NCBI RefSeq assembly: GCF_030539355.1
Contig: NZ_JAUNSF010000009.1
Span: 1 to 56,174 of the forward strand
DNA from: Sutterella sp.
Lineage (GTDB): Bacteria > Pseudomonadota > Gammaproteobacteria > Burkholderiales > Burkholderiaceae_F
Direction of reading: 5' to 3'
DNA: 56,174 nt
Shown in pieces: positions 24,850 to 34,020 of this stretch. Both the position numbers and the translations under genes were made by a program. Positions within the stretch are counted from its first letter, which is position 1; every line of letters begins with the position of its first letter. A model generated the notes under the pieces. That model ran no database searches. It worked only from the letters and a program-made list of their open reading frames with translations, and was not told the origin of the DNA.

Positions 24850-26151
24850 ATGAAGCCCTCCATTCTCCTGAGCCGTCTGCGCGAGCACCGGCTCTTCGAG
24901 ACCGTCAGCTCGCTTTTCAGTTTCTCGGCCTCCCGCATGCGCGAGGCGCAGCTCCAGGAGGTCGCGTCCTCGATGACGCTCACGACGCTCCTCTCGCTCG
25001 TGCCGCTGCTCGCCGTTTCGCTCGCCGCCTTCGCCGCGTTCCCGAGCTTCGCCGACACGCGCAAGGCGCTCGAGGACGCGCTCTTCAACAGCTTCCTCCC
25101 CGATCAGTACTCGACCGAGATCATGGAGTACCTGAAGCTCTTCAGCGACCATGCCTCCGGCCTCGGCGCCTTTGGTCTCGCGGGTCTGTCGCTCACCGCG
25201 CTCCTGATGATCAACAAGTTCTTCGTCACGGTGAACCGCATCTTCCGCGTGAAGAACATGCGCCCCTGGACGCAGCGCGCCATGATCTACTGGGCGCTCC
25301 TCACGCTCGGGCCTCTCGCGATCGCCCTCTCGATCACCTTCACGACGCAGGCGATCCGCATCGCCTCGGGCTCGACCGACATCAGCGTGCCGGGGTGGCT
25401 CTTCGTCGTGCTGCAGCTCCTGCTGCAGACCTTCGGCTACGCGGTGCTCTTCAAGCTCGTCCCCAACTGCCGCGTGCCCTTCTCGCACGCCTTCGCGGGC
25501 GGCCTCATCGTGGCCGTTGCGAGCCAGATCGTGAAGATGGGCTTCGAGTACTACATCACCGCGGGCACGCTCTCCTCGATCTACGGCGCCTTCGTCGCCT
25601 TCCCCGTGTTCCTGCTCTGGCTCTACGTCGCCTGGATGCTCGTCTTCGCGGGCGCCGCGATCACGGCCACGATCCCGCAGCTCACCTCGGGACGGTTCGC
25701 CGACAGCTACATGCGCGGCAATGACTTCCTCACCGGCACGGTGCTCTTGGCCGAGCTCACCCGCGCCCGTCAGAAGGGCCAGCCCGTCGTGAGCGTCGAC
25801 GAGCTCGCCCGCGCCGCGGACAGCTATCCGCAGGCGATCGAGCGCATCCTCGCGAGGCTCGCCGAGTACGACTACTGCGCCCCGGTGCTCGAGAGCGAAA
25901 GGCGCCGCCGCACGGGGTGGGCGCTCTTGTGCGATCCGGAGAAGCGCACGCTGCGCGACGCCGTCTTCGCGCTCCTCATCGATCCCGCTAACGGGCTCGT
26001 GCGCCCCGCGGGCGACGCCCGCCATCCCGAGGGACCGCTCTCGGCCTGGTTCTCCCGCTTCACCGAGGCCTCGATCATCGACGAGCCCCTCTCGGAGCTC
26101 GCCGACCCGGGGCGTGCGAAGGCGCTCGCGAAGGCCGTCTCCGAGGTCTGA
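24850..26151 (+). CDS. yihY: YihY/BrkB-family inner membrane protein
   Basis: 433 residues from ATG 24850. The 24799 start would add 17 residues without a ribosome binding site. The six-helix YihY/virulence factor BrkB domain covers about residues 20-290: MTLTTLLSLVPLLAVSLA, LGLAGLSLTALLMINKFFVTVN, and the signature IYGAFVAFPVFLLWLYVAWM near 250. A C-terminal cytosolic region (about 300-433) contains a winged-helix-like stretch (SVDELARAADSYPQAIERIL). YihY was once called ribonuclease BN in error; the true role is unknown. It is a monocistronic gene between two terminators. Confidence 0.93.
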   Translation: MKPSILLSRLREHRLFETVSSLFSFSASRMREAQLQEVASSMTLTTLLSLVPLLAVSLAAFAAFPSFADTRKALEDALFNSFLPDQYSTEIMEYLKLFSDHASGLGAFGLAGLSLTALLMINKFFVTVNRIFRVKNMRPWTQRAMIYWALLTLGPLAIALSITFTTQAIRIASGSTDISVPGWLFVVLQLLLQTFGYAVLFKLVPNCRVPFSHAFAGGLIVAVASQIVKMGFEYYITAGTLSSIYGAFVAFPVFLLWLYVAWMLVFAGAAITATIPQLTSGRFADSYMRGNDFLTGTVLLAELTRARQKGQPVVSVDELARAADSYPQAIERILARLAEYDYCAPVLESERRRRTGWALLCDPEKRTLRDAVFALLIDPANGLVRPAGDARHPEGPLSAWFSRFTEASIIDEPLSELADPGRAKALAKAVSEV

Positions 26152-26232
26152 TCCCTCCGCCCCGAAGGCGCGGCCCTTGAGCTTCACTTAAGGTTGGGCC
26201 GCTAAAGTTCTCCCGCACGGAAATTCAAGTTC

Positions 26233-26269
26233 CCGGCGCCCCGGACTCACCCGGGGCGCCGGACATTTT
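26233..26269 (+). terminator. Strong hairpin between yihY and the Sel1 gene
   Basis: CCGGCGCCCCGG (26233-26244) pairs perfectly with CCGGGGCGCCGG (26251-26262), followed by ACATTTTG. It ends only 16 bp before the Sel1-protein start codon, so it could also act in that gene's leader. Confidence 0.6.
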
Positions 26270-26284
26270 GCGGAGACCCCTTCG

Positions 26285-27037
26285 ATGCTCAAGTCCTTCA
26301 TCCTCAGAACCGCCGCCGGCGCCATGATCGGCGCGGGACTTCTCACGATCGCGAGCACCCCGGCCGCGGCGAGTGTCGCGGATGGCGTGGCGCAGATCGA
26401 GGCGGGCAAGTACGCCCAGGCGATGAAGATCCTCAAGGCCGAGGCCTCGCGTGACGAGGCCGAGGCCTTCTTCTACATCGGCGACATGCTCAACCAGGGA
26501 CTCGGCCAGAAGCGCGCCCCGCTCGAGGCGACCGACTGGTGGGAGAAGGGCGCGTACCTGGGCAGCGTCAAGTGCCAGCTCGCGCTCTCGCTCGCCTACC
26601 GCAACGGCGTGGGCGTCAAGGTGAACCCGCGCCAGGCCCTCATCTGGGACCGCGAGGCCGCCAAGCAGGGCTCGCCCGTCGCCTTCAAGAACATCGGTGA
26701 CTACTTCGCCACCGGCAACGGTCAGGAGATCGACACGGCCGAGGCCGCCAAGTGGTACTACCGCGCGGCCGCGAAGGGCTATCCCGAGGGCTGCCTCGCG
26801 CTCGCGAAGCTCCTCGCCGACGGCGAGGGCGTGAAGCACGACCTCACGGCCGCCTGGGTGCTCGCCAGTGCCGCGGCGAACCCGGCCGAGGGCTTCGAGG
26901 CCGACCGCGACGCCGCCGCCGAGGCGAGAAAGCTCGGCCACAGGCTCTCCGCCTCCGAGATGGAGGCCGCCAAGTCGATGAAGCTCGCCGACGTGATCGC
27001 CCGCCTCGCGCCGCTCGACACCGAGGCGAAGCGCTGA
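26285..27037 (+). CDS. Periplasmic Sel1-repeat (TPR-like) protein
   Basis: 250 residues with a Sec signal peptide (1-29, ending AAAS). Sel1-like repeats run from about residue 58 to 195: EAFFYIGDMLNQGLGQKRAP, the next at CQLALSLAYRNGVGVKVNPR, then AFKNIGDYFATGNGQEID, and CLALAKLLADGEGVKHDL. Such solenoids mediate protein-protein contacts, often in envelope signalling. No partner is suggested by the neighbours. GGAG lies 9 bases before the ATG. A motif CGCTAAAGTT about 76 bp upstream recurs before two other genes and may be part of the promoter. Confidence 0.88.
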   Translation: MLKSFILRTAAGAMIGAGLLTIASTPAAASVADGVAQIEAGKYAQAMKILKAEASRDEAEAFFYIGDMLNQGLGQKRAPLEATDWWEKGAYLGSVKCQLALSLAYRNGVGVKVNPRQALIWDREAAKQGSPVAFKNIGDYFATGNGQEIDTAEAAKWYYRAAAKGYPEGCLALAKLLADGEGVKHDLTAAWVLASAAANPAEGFEADRDAAAEARKLGHRLSASEMEAAKSMKLADVIARLAPLDTEAKR

Positions 27038-27089
27038 CAGCCTCAAGTCCGGGGGATCGTTCCTGATCCCTCGGAAGCTCAGAATGAAA

Positions 27090-27123
27090 GAAGCCCCGCG
27101 GTCAGAAATCGCGGGGCTTCTTC
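27090..27123. terminator. Bidirectional terminator between the Sel1 gene and the parvulin gene
   Basis: GAAGCCCCGCG (27090-27100) pairs perfectly with CGCGGGGCTTC (27110-27120). The downstream side reads TTCTTCG on the plus strand and CTTCTTTC on the minus strand. It serves two convergent genes. Confidence 0.85.
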
Positions 27124-27148
27124 GTAATGGCGTCTCAGGTCAGGCGGA

Positions 27149-27931
27149 TCAGCGGATCTCGGCCTTCTTCAGGATTTCCTGGAAGCGGGCGTCGTTTTTC
27201 TGATTGGCGATCGCGGTGCGCAGGAACCCCTTCCTCTGATCGTAGGACGGGAAGAGCTGGGCCTTGCGCTTCGCCTCAAGCTTCACGACGTGGAAGCCGA
27301 ACTGCGTGCGGACCGGCTCCTGGGCGAGCTCGCCCGCCTTGAGGGCGGAGAACGTGGCGCCGAAGGACGGAACGACCGTGGCCGGGACGATCCAGCCGAG
27401 GAGGCCGCCCTGGGCCTTCGAGGCGGTGTCCTCGGAGAACTCCTGGGCGAGCTTGCCGAAGTCGCTGCCCTTCTTCAGGCGCGAGATCAGGTTCTTCGCC
27501 TGGTCCTCGGTCTTCACGAGGATGTGGCGGACCTGGTACTCGGTGTCGCCGTAGGCGGCCTTCTCCTGGTCATAGGCCTTGCGGAGCTCCTGCTCGGAGA
27601 CCGGGTTCTTGCGGGCCCATTCCTGGGCGAGGCCCTGGATGAGGATGGTCTTGCGGGCCTCGTCGATCTGGAACTTCACGTCGGGGTTGTTCTCGATCTT
27701 GGCCTTCTTGGCTTCCTGCAGCAGCACGGTGCGCTGGATCAGGCTGTTCTTGACATTGCGCTCGAGCTGCTCGCCGGCGGGCTGGCCGGAGGCGACGAGA
27801 CGGTCGTAGATCGCCTTCTGGGTGGCGACGGAAACGGTCTCACCGTTGACCTTGAAGGCCTTGAATTCGGCCTGAGCGGCACCGGTCGCGAGAAGAACGG
27901 CAGCGCCGATGGCAAAAACTTTCTTGTTCAT
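27149..27931 (-). CDS. Periplasmic parvulin-type peptidyl-prolyl isomerase
   Basis: 260 residues from ATG 27931, which gives a clean signal peptide (MNKKVFAIGAAVLLATGAAQA). A SurA/PpiD-like helical N-domain (about 25-125) leads into a rotamase domain (about 128-220) with QVRHILVKTEDQAKNLISRL, FGKLAQEFSEDTASKAQGGL and TQFGFHVVKLE. It should assist folding of outer-membrane or periplasmic proteins. It sits downstream of yciB on the same strand, about 85 bp away; yciB next to ppiC is a common betaproteobacterial arrangement. Confidence 0.94.
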   Translation of the reverse strand: MNKKVFAIGAAVLLATGAAQAEFKAFKVNGETVSVATQKAIYDRLVASGQPAGEQLERNVKNSLIQRTVLLQEAKKAKIENNPDVKFQIDEARKTILIQGLAQEWARKNPVSEQELRKAYDQEKAAYGDTEYQVRHILVKTEDQAKNLISRLKKGSDFGKLAQEFSEDTASKAQGGLLGWIVPATVVPSFGATFSALKAGELAQEPVRTQFGFHVVKLEAKRKAQLFPSYDQRKGFLRTAIANQKNDARFQEILKKAEIR

Positions 27932-28015
27932 TTCTAGGTGCTCAAAAAAGCCCTGCAGAGCCGGGCGCACCGGGATAGCGACGCGGCAGGGAGGGCATTG
28001 CATGCTGTGATTCAA

Positions 28016-28621
28016 TCAATTCTGCCCATCGGTGCTTTGCTTTGTCATCCACACCGCCGCGCCAATTGTAAAAATCAATGTCAAGCTGAGGAGTCCGAAG
28101 AGCTTGAAGTCGACCCAGATTTCCGTGGGGAACGTGTAGGCGACGATGAGGTTGATGACGCCCACGACGAGGAAGAAGACGATCCACATCCACTGCAGCT
28201 TCGCCCAGGCGGCGTCGGGCATTTTGATCGCCTCCTTCATCAGCATGCGGATGAAGTTGCGGCCGGTGAGGCTGCCCCAGGAGAGGATGGCGCAGAAGAT
28301 CCAGTAGAGGATCGTGGGCTTCCACTTGATGAACATCTCGTTCTTGAGCCACAGCGTCAGTCCGCCGAAGACGACGATGACGGCGAGACTGATCCAGAGC
28401 ATCGGCTCGATCTTCCTGCCGCGGAGCTTCAGCCACCCGATCTGCAGGAACGTGGCGACGATCGCCGTCACGGTGGCGAGGAAGACCGGGGCGGTCGCGG
28501 CGGTGACGCCGTCGCCGAGGATCCCCGCGGCGATCGAGAGCGCCTCGTCGGGGAAGTGCTCGGCTCCCTTGAAGGCGCCGAAGAAGAGGATGACGGGGAA
28601 GAGGTCGAAGAGAAGCTTCAT
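28016..28621 (-). CDS. yciB: Inner membrane-spanning protein YciB (IspZ)
   Basis: 201 residues, five membrane helices. Diagnostic stretches are MKLLFDLFPVILFFGAF at the N-terminus, then QIGWLKLRGRKIEPMLWISL, VFGGLTLWLKNEMFIKWKPT, and NFIRMLMKEAIKMPDAAW. YciB interacts with cell elongation and division proteins and helps keep the envelope intact. No strong ribosome binding site precedes the ATG. It probably forms an operon with the downstream parvulin gene. Confidence 0.95.
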   Translation of the reverse strand: MKLLFDLFPVILFFGAFKGAEHFPDEALSIAAGILGDGVTAATAPVFLATVTAIVATFLQIGWLKLRGRKIEPMLWISLAVIVVFGGLTLWLKNEMFIKWKPTILYWIFCAILSWGSLTGRNFIRMLMKEAIKMPDAAWAKLQWMWIVFFLVVGVINLIVAYTFPTEIWVDFKLFGLLSLTLIFTIGAAVWMTKQSTDGQN

Positions 28622-28895
28622 TGGGGAACAGGGACCGGGAAGTTTCAGGATGTCGGGGGATCAGGAGCGGCAGGATAGCGCGAAGCGGGCCCGGGCGTGA
28701 TCCGCTGGGCCCGGGAAAAGCGCGCGGGAGCCGCGCGAAACGGTGCCTCAGACGGTAACATCTCGGAACGCAATCCCACAGTCCCCTTGCAGTGCGGCCG
28801 CTAAGGTTAACCGCAATTGCCTGAAGAGACGCATTCCGTCCCGCATCCCCTTCGAAGATAGGAGGGTGAGGCGCGGCGGTTCTTGTGAGGAACAC

Positions 28896-31652
28896 ATGCA
28901 TCCAGTGAAAAACTTTCTGCTCGCCGCGGCCTGCGCCGCGGCGTTCACGGGCGGCGCCGTCGCGTCGGCCGGCGAGGAGAATAAAAACATGAATGAACAA
29001 CCGGCGCCTTATGTGACGGTCGAGGGCATTTCGGAGTACAGACTCGAGAACGGCCTGAGGGTGGTGCTCTACCCGGACGCCTCGAAGCCCACCGCCACGG
29101 TCAACATGACCTATCTCGTGGGCTCCCGCCAGGAGAACTACGGCGAGACCGGCATGGCGCACCTCCTCGAGCACCTGATGTTCAAGGGCTCGAAGAACTA
29201 CCCGAACCCGACTGCGGAGTTCACGCGCCGCGGCTTCCGCATGAACGGCTCGACGTGGCTCGACCGCACGAACTACTTCGTGAGCTTCACGGCGACCGAC
29301 GACAACATGCGCTGGGCGCTCGGCTGGCAGGCCGACGCGATGGTCAACTCCTTCATCGCGCAGAAGGACCTCGACACCGAGATGACCGTCGTGCGCAACG
29401 AGTACGAGATGGGCGAGAACCGCCCGATCTCGGTGATGATGAAGCGCATGCAGAGCGTGATGTTCGACTGGCAGAGCTACGGGCGCTCGACGATCGGCGC
29501 GAGGAGCGACATCGAGAACGTCGAGATCCGCAACCTCCAGGCCTTCTACCATCTCTATTACCAGCCCGACAACGCGGTGCTCACCGTGTCGGGCAAGTTC
29601 GAGCCCGCCCAGGTCCTCGCCTGGGTCAACGAGCTCTTCGGGCCGATCCCGAAGCCTGCGCGCGTGCTCCCGAAGGAGTGGACCGTCGAACCGACCGCAG
29701 ACGGCGAGCGTGAGTTCTTCATCCGCCGCAAGGGCGAGTCGCAGCTCGTGGCCGTGGGCTACCGCATCCCGTCCGCGCTCTCTGACGACTACGAACCGGC
29801 CGCCATGGCGGCCGAGATCCTCGCCGACGCCCCGACCGGCCGCCTCTACAAGGCCCTGGTCGAGACCGGCATGGCCTCGCAGGTCTTCGGCTGGCCGATC
29901 GCCGCGCAGAAGCCCGGCTTCGTCATGTTCGGCGCCATGGTGAAAAAGGAGGACGACATCGAGGCGGTGAAGACGAAGCTCATCGCCGAGATCGAGGGCG
30001 CCTTCGAGCGCGCCGCCGCCACCGACGAGGAGGTGAACCGCCAGAAGGCCGATCAGGAGACGATGTTCGAGCGCACGCTCTCGGATCCCGAGGAGTTCGG
30101 CGTCGAGATCTCCGACTACATCGCGCTCGGCGACTGGCGCCTCTTCTTCGCGGACCGCGAGAGCGTGAAGGCCGTGAAGCCCGAGGACGTGACCCGCGCC
30201 GCCTCGAAGTACTTCGTGCGTGACAACCGCGTGGTCGGCCTCTTCGTGCCCACCGACGAGCCGAAGCGCGCCGAGATCGCCGCCGCCCCGACCGCAGAGG
30301 AGCTCCTCTCCCGCTTCACCTTCTCCGAGAAGGGCGCCGAGGCCGAGGCCTTCGACCCCTCGCAGGACAACATCGACGCCCGCACCCGCTTGGTCGAGGC
30401 GGGCGGCGTGCGCCTCGCGCTCCTGCCGAAGAAGAACCGCGGCGGCACGGTCGTCGTCAAGATGCGCTTCAACGTGGGCGACAACAAGTCGCTCTCGAGG
30501 AGCGCCATCCCGATGCTCGCGAGCTCGATGATCACCCGCGGCACGTCGACGATGACGCGCGACCAGATCGAGGACGCCTTCACGGCGCTCAAGATCGACG
30601 GCACGCCCTTCAGCTTCACGACGGACCGCGAGCACCTCGCCGATGCGCTCAAGCTCGTGGGGTCGCTGCTGACCGACTCGACCTACCCCGAGAAGGAGTT
30701 CGAGACGCTGCGCTCGCAGACCATCGCCGGTCTGCAGTCCCGCTCGGACGATCCGGGCACGAAGGGCCGTGACGCCATGGCGCGCCACTTCAACACCTAT
30801 CCCGAGGGCGACGCCCGCCGTCAGGAGACGAGCGAGGAGCTCATCGCCGACCTGAAGCGCCTGACGCTCGAGGACGTGAAGGGCTACTACACCCGCGTCT
30901 TCGGTCTCTCGAAGGGCTACATCGCCGTCGTGGGCGACTTTGATGCCGACCAAGTCGAAGCCGAGTTGAAGGCCGTGGTCATCGACCGCAAGAAGGCCGA
31001 GGTTCCCTTTGACCGCGTCATCGCCGAGTACCGCCCGGTCGAGCCCGCCCGCATCGTGATCGACACGCCGGAGAAGGAAAACGCGATGCTCTTCGCGCGC
31101 ATCGACCTTCCCGCGACGCTCACGGACGCCGACATGCCGGCCCTCATCACGGCCGACTGGATCATCGGCGGCTCCGACGGTCTCTCGAACCGCATCGTCA
31201 ACCGTCTGCGCCAGAAGGAGGGTCTCTCCTACGGCGCCGGCTCGGGCGTGACGATCCCGCCCTTCGGCAACCGCGCGAAGTGGTCCGTCGGCGCCATCGT
31301 CGCGCCGCAGAACCTCGCCCAGGCCGAGAAGAGCCTGCGCGACGAGCTCGCCAAGGCCTACAAGGACGGCATCACCGCCGAGGAGCTCGCCGAGGCGAAG
31401 CGCGGCCTCATTGAGAGCCGTGCGGTGAACCGCGCCCAGGACGGTCTCATCGCCTCGAACTGGATCAACAACCTCGAGCGCGGCGTGACCTGGCAGTTCT
31501 CCAAGGAGACCGAGGCAGCGATCGAGAAGCTCACCGTCGAGGACGTGAACCGCGCCGTCAGGCGCTTCGCCGACCCGGAGAAGCTCACCTTCGTGCTCGC
31601 GGGCGATCTCGCCAAGGCGAAGGCCGCCGGCAAGGACTTCTCGCAGCAGTGA
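28896..31652 (+). CDS. M16-family zinc peptidase, two tandem M16 units
   Basis: 918 residues with a Sec signal peptide (1-26, ending AVASAG). ATG 28896 is chosen because of the upstream AGGA and the signal sequence. The first unit has the inverted zinc motif HLLEH (HxxEH, about residue 90) and the distal Glu in NEYEMGEN (about 170). The second unit (about 490-918) keeps the fold but lacks HxxEH, as in other pitrilysin-like clamshell enzymes. The R/Y pair region GLSYGAGSGV near 786 is present. It would degrade peptides in the periplasm. It is a single-gene unit upstream of a GNAT gene. Confidence 0.94.
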   Translation: MHPVKNFLLAAACAAAFTGGAVASAGEENKNMNEQPAPYVTVEGISEYRLENGLRVVLYPDASKPTATVNMTYLVGSRQENYGETGMAHLLEHLMFKGSKNYPNPTAEFTRRGFRMNGSTWLDRTNYFVSFTATDDNMRWALGWQADAMVNSFIAQKDLDTEMTVVRNEYEMGENRPISVMMKRMQSVMFDWQSYGRSTIGARSDIENVEIRNLQAFYHLYYQPDNAVLTVSGKFEPAQVLAWVNELFGPIPKPARVLPKEWTVEPTADGEREFFIRRKGESQLVAVGYRIPSALSDDYEPAAMAAEILADAPTGRLYKALVETGMASQVFGWPIAAQKPGFVMFGAMVKKEDDIEAVKTKLIAEIEGAFERAAATDEEVNRQKADQETMFERTLSDPEEFGVEISDYIALGDWRLFFADRESVKAVKPEDVTRAASKYFVRDNRVVGLFVPTDEPKRAEIAAAPTAEELLSRFTFSEKGAEAEAFDPSQDNIDARTRLVEAGGVRLALLPKKNRGGTVVVKMRFNVGDNKSLSRSAIPMLASSMITRGTSTMTRDQIEDAFTALKIDGTPFSFTTDREHLADALKLVGSLLTDSTYPEKEFETLRSQTIAGLQSRSDDPGTKGRDAMARHFNTYPEGDARRQETSEELIADLKRLTLEDVKGYYTRVFGLSKGYIAVVGDFDADQVEAELKAVVIDRKKAEVPFDRVIAEYRPVEPARIVIDTPEKENAMLFARIDLPATLTDADMPALITADWIIGGSDGLSNRIVNRLRQKEGLSYGAGSGVTIPPFGNRAKWSVGAIVAPQNLAQAEKSLRDELAKAYKDGITAEELAEAKRGLIESRAVNRAQDGLIASNWINNLERGVTWQFSKETEAAIEKLTVEDVNRAVRRFADPEKLTFVLAGDLAKAKAAGKDFSQQ

Positions 31653-31778
31653 TGGTCCATGGCTGAGGCCGGAGGATTTCTCTCCGGCCCCGGTTGGCCC
31701 GATAATGACCCGGACGGCTCCGGGAAGGCGTTCGACCTTCCGGATCCGGCCGGGTTTATGTTTTTTGGGGAACAGGAA

Positions 31779-32201
31779 ATGAAGATTGAGATCGAGTCGG
31801 GCGACTGGAAGAAGCTCGAGCATCCCGCCTCGCGCGTGCGCCTCATGGTGTTCGTCGCCGAGCAGAAGGTGCCGAAGGAGGAGGAGATCGACGATCTCGA
31901 CCCGGTCTCGACGCACTTCGTCGCCTGGGACGAGCGCCATATGACGCTCGGCTGCGCGAGGCTCACGCCCGACGGACACATCGGACGCCTCGCGGTCCTG
32001 CGCCCCTTCCGTGCAAGGGGCGTGGGCGCCGCGCTCCTCGAGGCGGTGCTCGCCGAGGCGAGGAAGCGGGGGCTCCCCGAGGCGGTGCTCCACGCCCAGA
32101 CCCATGCGCGCGGCTTCTACGAGCGTTACGGTTTCGCCGCCGAGGGCAACGAGTTTGACGAATGCGGCATCCCGCACATCCGGATGCGGCTTGCGCTCTG
32201 A
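31779..32201 (+). CDS. GNAT-family N-acetyltransferase
   Basis: 140 residues from ATG 31779, preceded by an AGGA site. GNAT fold: RLMVFVAEQKVPKEEEID (about 21-38), then the acetyl-CoA loop LAVLRPFRARGVGAALLE (R-x-x-G-x-G/A, about 71-88) and the C-terminal AQTHARGFYERYGFAAEG. This is close to ElaA-like GNATs; the substrate is unknown. The next gene starts 27 bp later, so the two are probably co-transcribed. Confidence 0.92.
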   Translation: MKIEIESGDWKKLEHPASRVRLMVFVAEQKVPKEEEIDDLDPVSTHFVAWDERHMTLGCARLTPDGHIGRLAVLRPFRARGVGAALLEAVLAEARKRGLPEAVLHAQTHARGFYERYGFAAEGNEFDECGIPHIRMRLAL

Positions 32202-32227
32202 AATTTTGTTTTTTCGGGAAATCCGCC

Positions 32228-33940
32228 ATGAATTTGAAAGCTGTCACCGCCGATGAATACTGGCGCGAGCTCTCCGCCCGGACCCGCATCGAGCCCCCGG
32301 CTCTGCTGATGATCACGGCCGCGGCGATGGCGGAGCCCGGGCAGGGCGGCGGCGGCAGGGTGAGCCTCAGGGGCACGGAGTCCTTGAGGCGTTTCGTCAC
32401 GGAGCGCTGCCCCTGGCTTGGGCGACTCACCTGGAACATCGCGGTTCCGCCGGAGCCGATCGAAATCGAGCTCCCCGAGGCCGTTCTTCTTGATCCCCGG
32501 GCGCTCGCCGAGTCGTACTTCAGGCTCTTCCGCCGCAGCTTCACGCGCAGGGCGGAGATCCGCGACGAACTCGCCCGGGTCGCCGTCGACTGGCTTGTCC
32601 GCGACGATCCTCAGGATGATCCCTGTAGCGGCGTCTGGGTCGCGGGCGAATCGCGGGCCTTCCTGCTCGCGGTGCGCCTGCTGCTCGAGGGGAGAAGCGT
32701 CCGTCTCGCCACTCCCTCGGTGATGCTCGCGCAGCTCTTTCTGGCGCTGCGCGCCTTCTCCTTCAACGCAGAGGCCAGGGTGCTTGAGCCCGGAGAGGGC
32801 GCGCTCGCCCGTCTCGACGGGCCGGTCTTCTCGGTTCCCGAGCCCAACACGGAGGAGGAGGCCCCTCGCCTCGGGAAATATTCGCTCGATGAGCTCAACT
32901 ATGCCGAAGCGGCAGCGGAGTGCCCCGGCCGACTCGCGGTGCTCGTCTCGGGAGGCATGCTTTACCGGACCTTGGGTGACGACGTCGCGGTGAAGCGCCG
33001 TCTGCTCGAGTCGGGGCGCGTCCGTTTCAGCATCGCCTTTCCGATCGGCGCCGGCGCCGCGTCGGGCGTCGAGACCTTCGGGCTGCTCCTCTGCGGGGAG
33101 CGCGGTGACGAACGCCCCGGGGTCACGCTCATTGACTTCGTGAAGCCCGAGGGCGGCCGCACCGGCCGCGGCGGCTGGCCCGCTGACGCCGCGGAGGCCC
33201 TCGACGGCCTTCTTGCCGGCCGCGAGACCGCGCTCCTTGACCATGCCGCGGTTCCCGTCCCGAGGCTTCTCGAGCGCCAGTGCGCGCTCACGGTGGGCGA
33301 ATACCTCCAGGCCCCCGGGGATGACGGCATCGACGCGCTCTTGAAAGAGCGCGGTTCCCGTCCGCTCTCGGCCTTCTGCGAGGTGATCCGCTGCCACTCG
33401 CTCGGCGCGCGCGCCTCGTCGGGCGCGGGCGCGGTCTTCGAGGCGATGCCGAACGACCTGACGCTCGCCGGCGACCTCAGGCAGCCCGCAAAGCGGATCG
33501 ACATCGAACCCGGCGACACGAATGCCGAGAGGCGGCTGAAGAAACAGATCCTGCAGCCGGGCGACCTGCTCATCACGCAGCGGGGGCGGATCGGCCAGGT
33601 CGGCATCGTCCGGGAGATCCCGGAGGGCGAGTGCTGGGCTGCCGGCCAGCTCTTCCTCGTTCTCCGCCTGAGGGCAGGGGGCCCGGTCGGGTCGCCCGAG
33701 TACCTGATGAAGTACCTCCTCTCGGACGCGGTGCAGAAGCGCCTCAAGCGCTTCACGAGCAACACGTCGGTCCCGCAGCTGCGGGCCGGGCAGCTCGAGA
33801 GCTTCCCCTTGCCGCTTCCGGACCCGGAGTCCGGCACCGCGGCGGCGGAACGGTCGGTCGAGAGGATCCGGGCGCTCGCCGCCGAGGTCGAGGACCTGCA
33901 GGAGCGGCTGCGCCAGGAGATGCAGAGTCTCACCGTCTGA
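32228..33940 (+). CDS. Orphan HsdM-like/HsdS-like fusion with a degenerate methylase
   Basis: 570 residues from ATG 32228. The middle (about 90-310) follows type I methylase HsdM order: an AdoMet-site-like GVWVAGESRAFLLAV near 138, then ALARLDGPVFSVPEPN near 195 where the catalytic NPPY/F should be, and LAVLVSGGMLYRTLGDDVAV then KRRLLESGRVRFSIAFPIGA (about 238-278), as in HsdM. The NPPY/F motif is absent and motif I is poor, so methylation is unlikely. The C-terminus (about 380-570) is HsdS-like: PGDLLITQRGRIGQVGIV, VQKRLKRFTSNTSVPQLRA, then a coiled coil (VERIRALAAEVEDLQERLRQ). No HsdR or active HsdM is in the window. It may be a DNA-binding relic or a repurposed protein. Confidence 0.75.
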   Translation: MNLKAVTADEYWRELSARTRIEPPALLMITAAAMAEPGQGGGGRVSLRGTESLRRFVTERCPWLGRLTWNIAVPPEPIEIELPEAVLLDPRALAESYFRLFRRSFTRRAEIRDELARVAVDWLVRDDPQDDPCSGVWVAGESRAFLLAVRLLLEGRSVRLATPSVMLAQLFLALRAFSFNAEARVLEPGEGALARLDGPVFSVPEPNTEEEAPRLGKYSLDELNYAEAAAECPGRLAVLVSGGMLYRTLGDDVAVKRRLLESGRVRFSIAFPIGAGAASGVETFGLLLCGERGDERPGVTLIDFVKPEGGRTGRGGWPADAAEALDGLLAGRETALLDHAAVPVPRLLERQCALTVGEYLQAPGDDGIDALLKERGSRPLSAFCEVIRCHSLGARASSGAGAVFEAMPNDLTLAGDLRQPAKRIDIEPGDTNAERRLKKQILQPGDLLITQRGRIGQVGIVREIPEGECWAAGQLFLVLRLRAGGPVGSPEYLMKYLLSDAVQKRLKRFTSNTSVPQLRAGQLESFPLPLPDPESGTAAAERSVERIRALAAEVEDLQERLRQEMQSLTV

Positions 33941-33961
33941 GGCCCTGCCGTACAGAAGAGG

Positions 33962-33994
33962 AAAACCCCGGAATCGCGAAATTCCGGGGTTTTT
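33962..33994. terminator. Bidirectional terminator after the HsdM/S-like gene and serB
   Basis: AACCCCGGAAT (33964-33974) pairs with ATTCCGGGGTT (33981-33991), flanked by A-tract and T-tract (TTTTT at 33990-33994). It serves both convergent genes. Confidence 0.9.
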
Positions 33995-34020
33995 CAAAGG
34001 GTTCGGTGACCGGATGACGG

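Noticed and set aside
27942-32177. Very long minus-strand ORF (about 1,400 codons)
   Set aside because: It lies antisense to the M16, GNAT and YciB genes; high GC with few stop codons produces such shadows, and the product has no recognisable domain.
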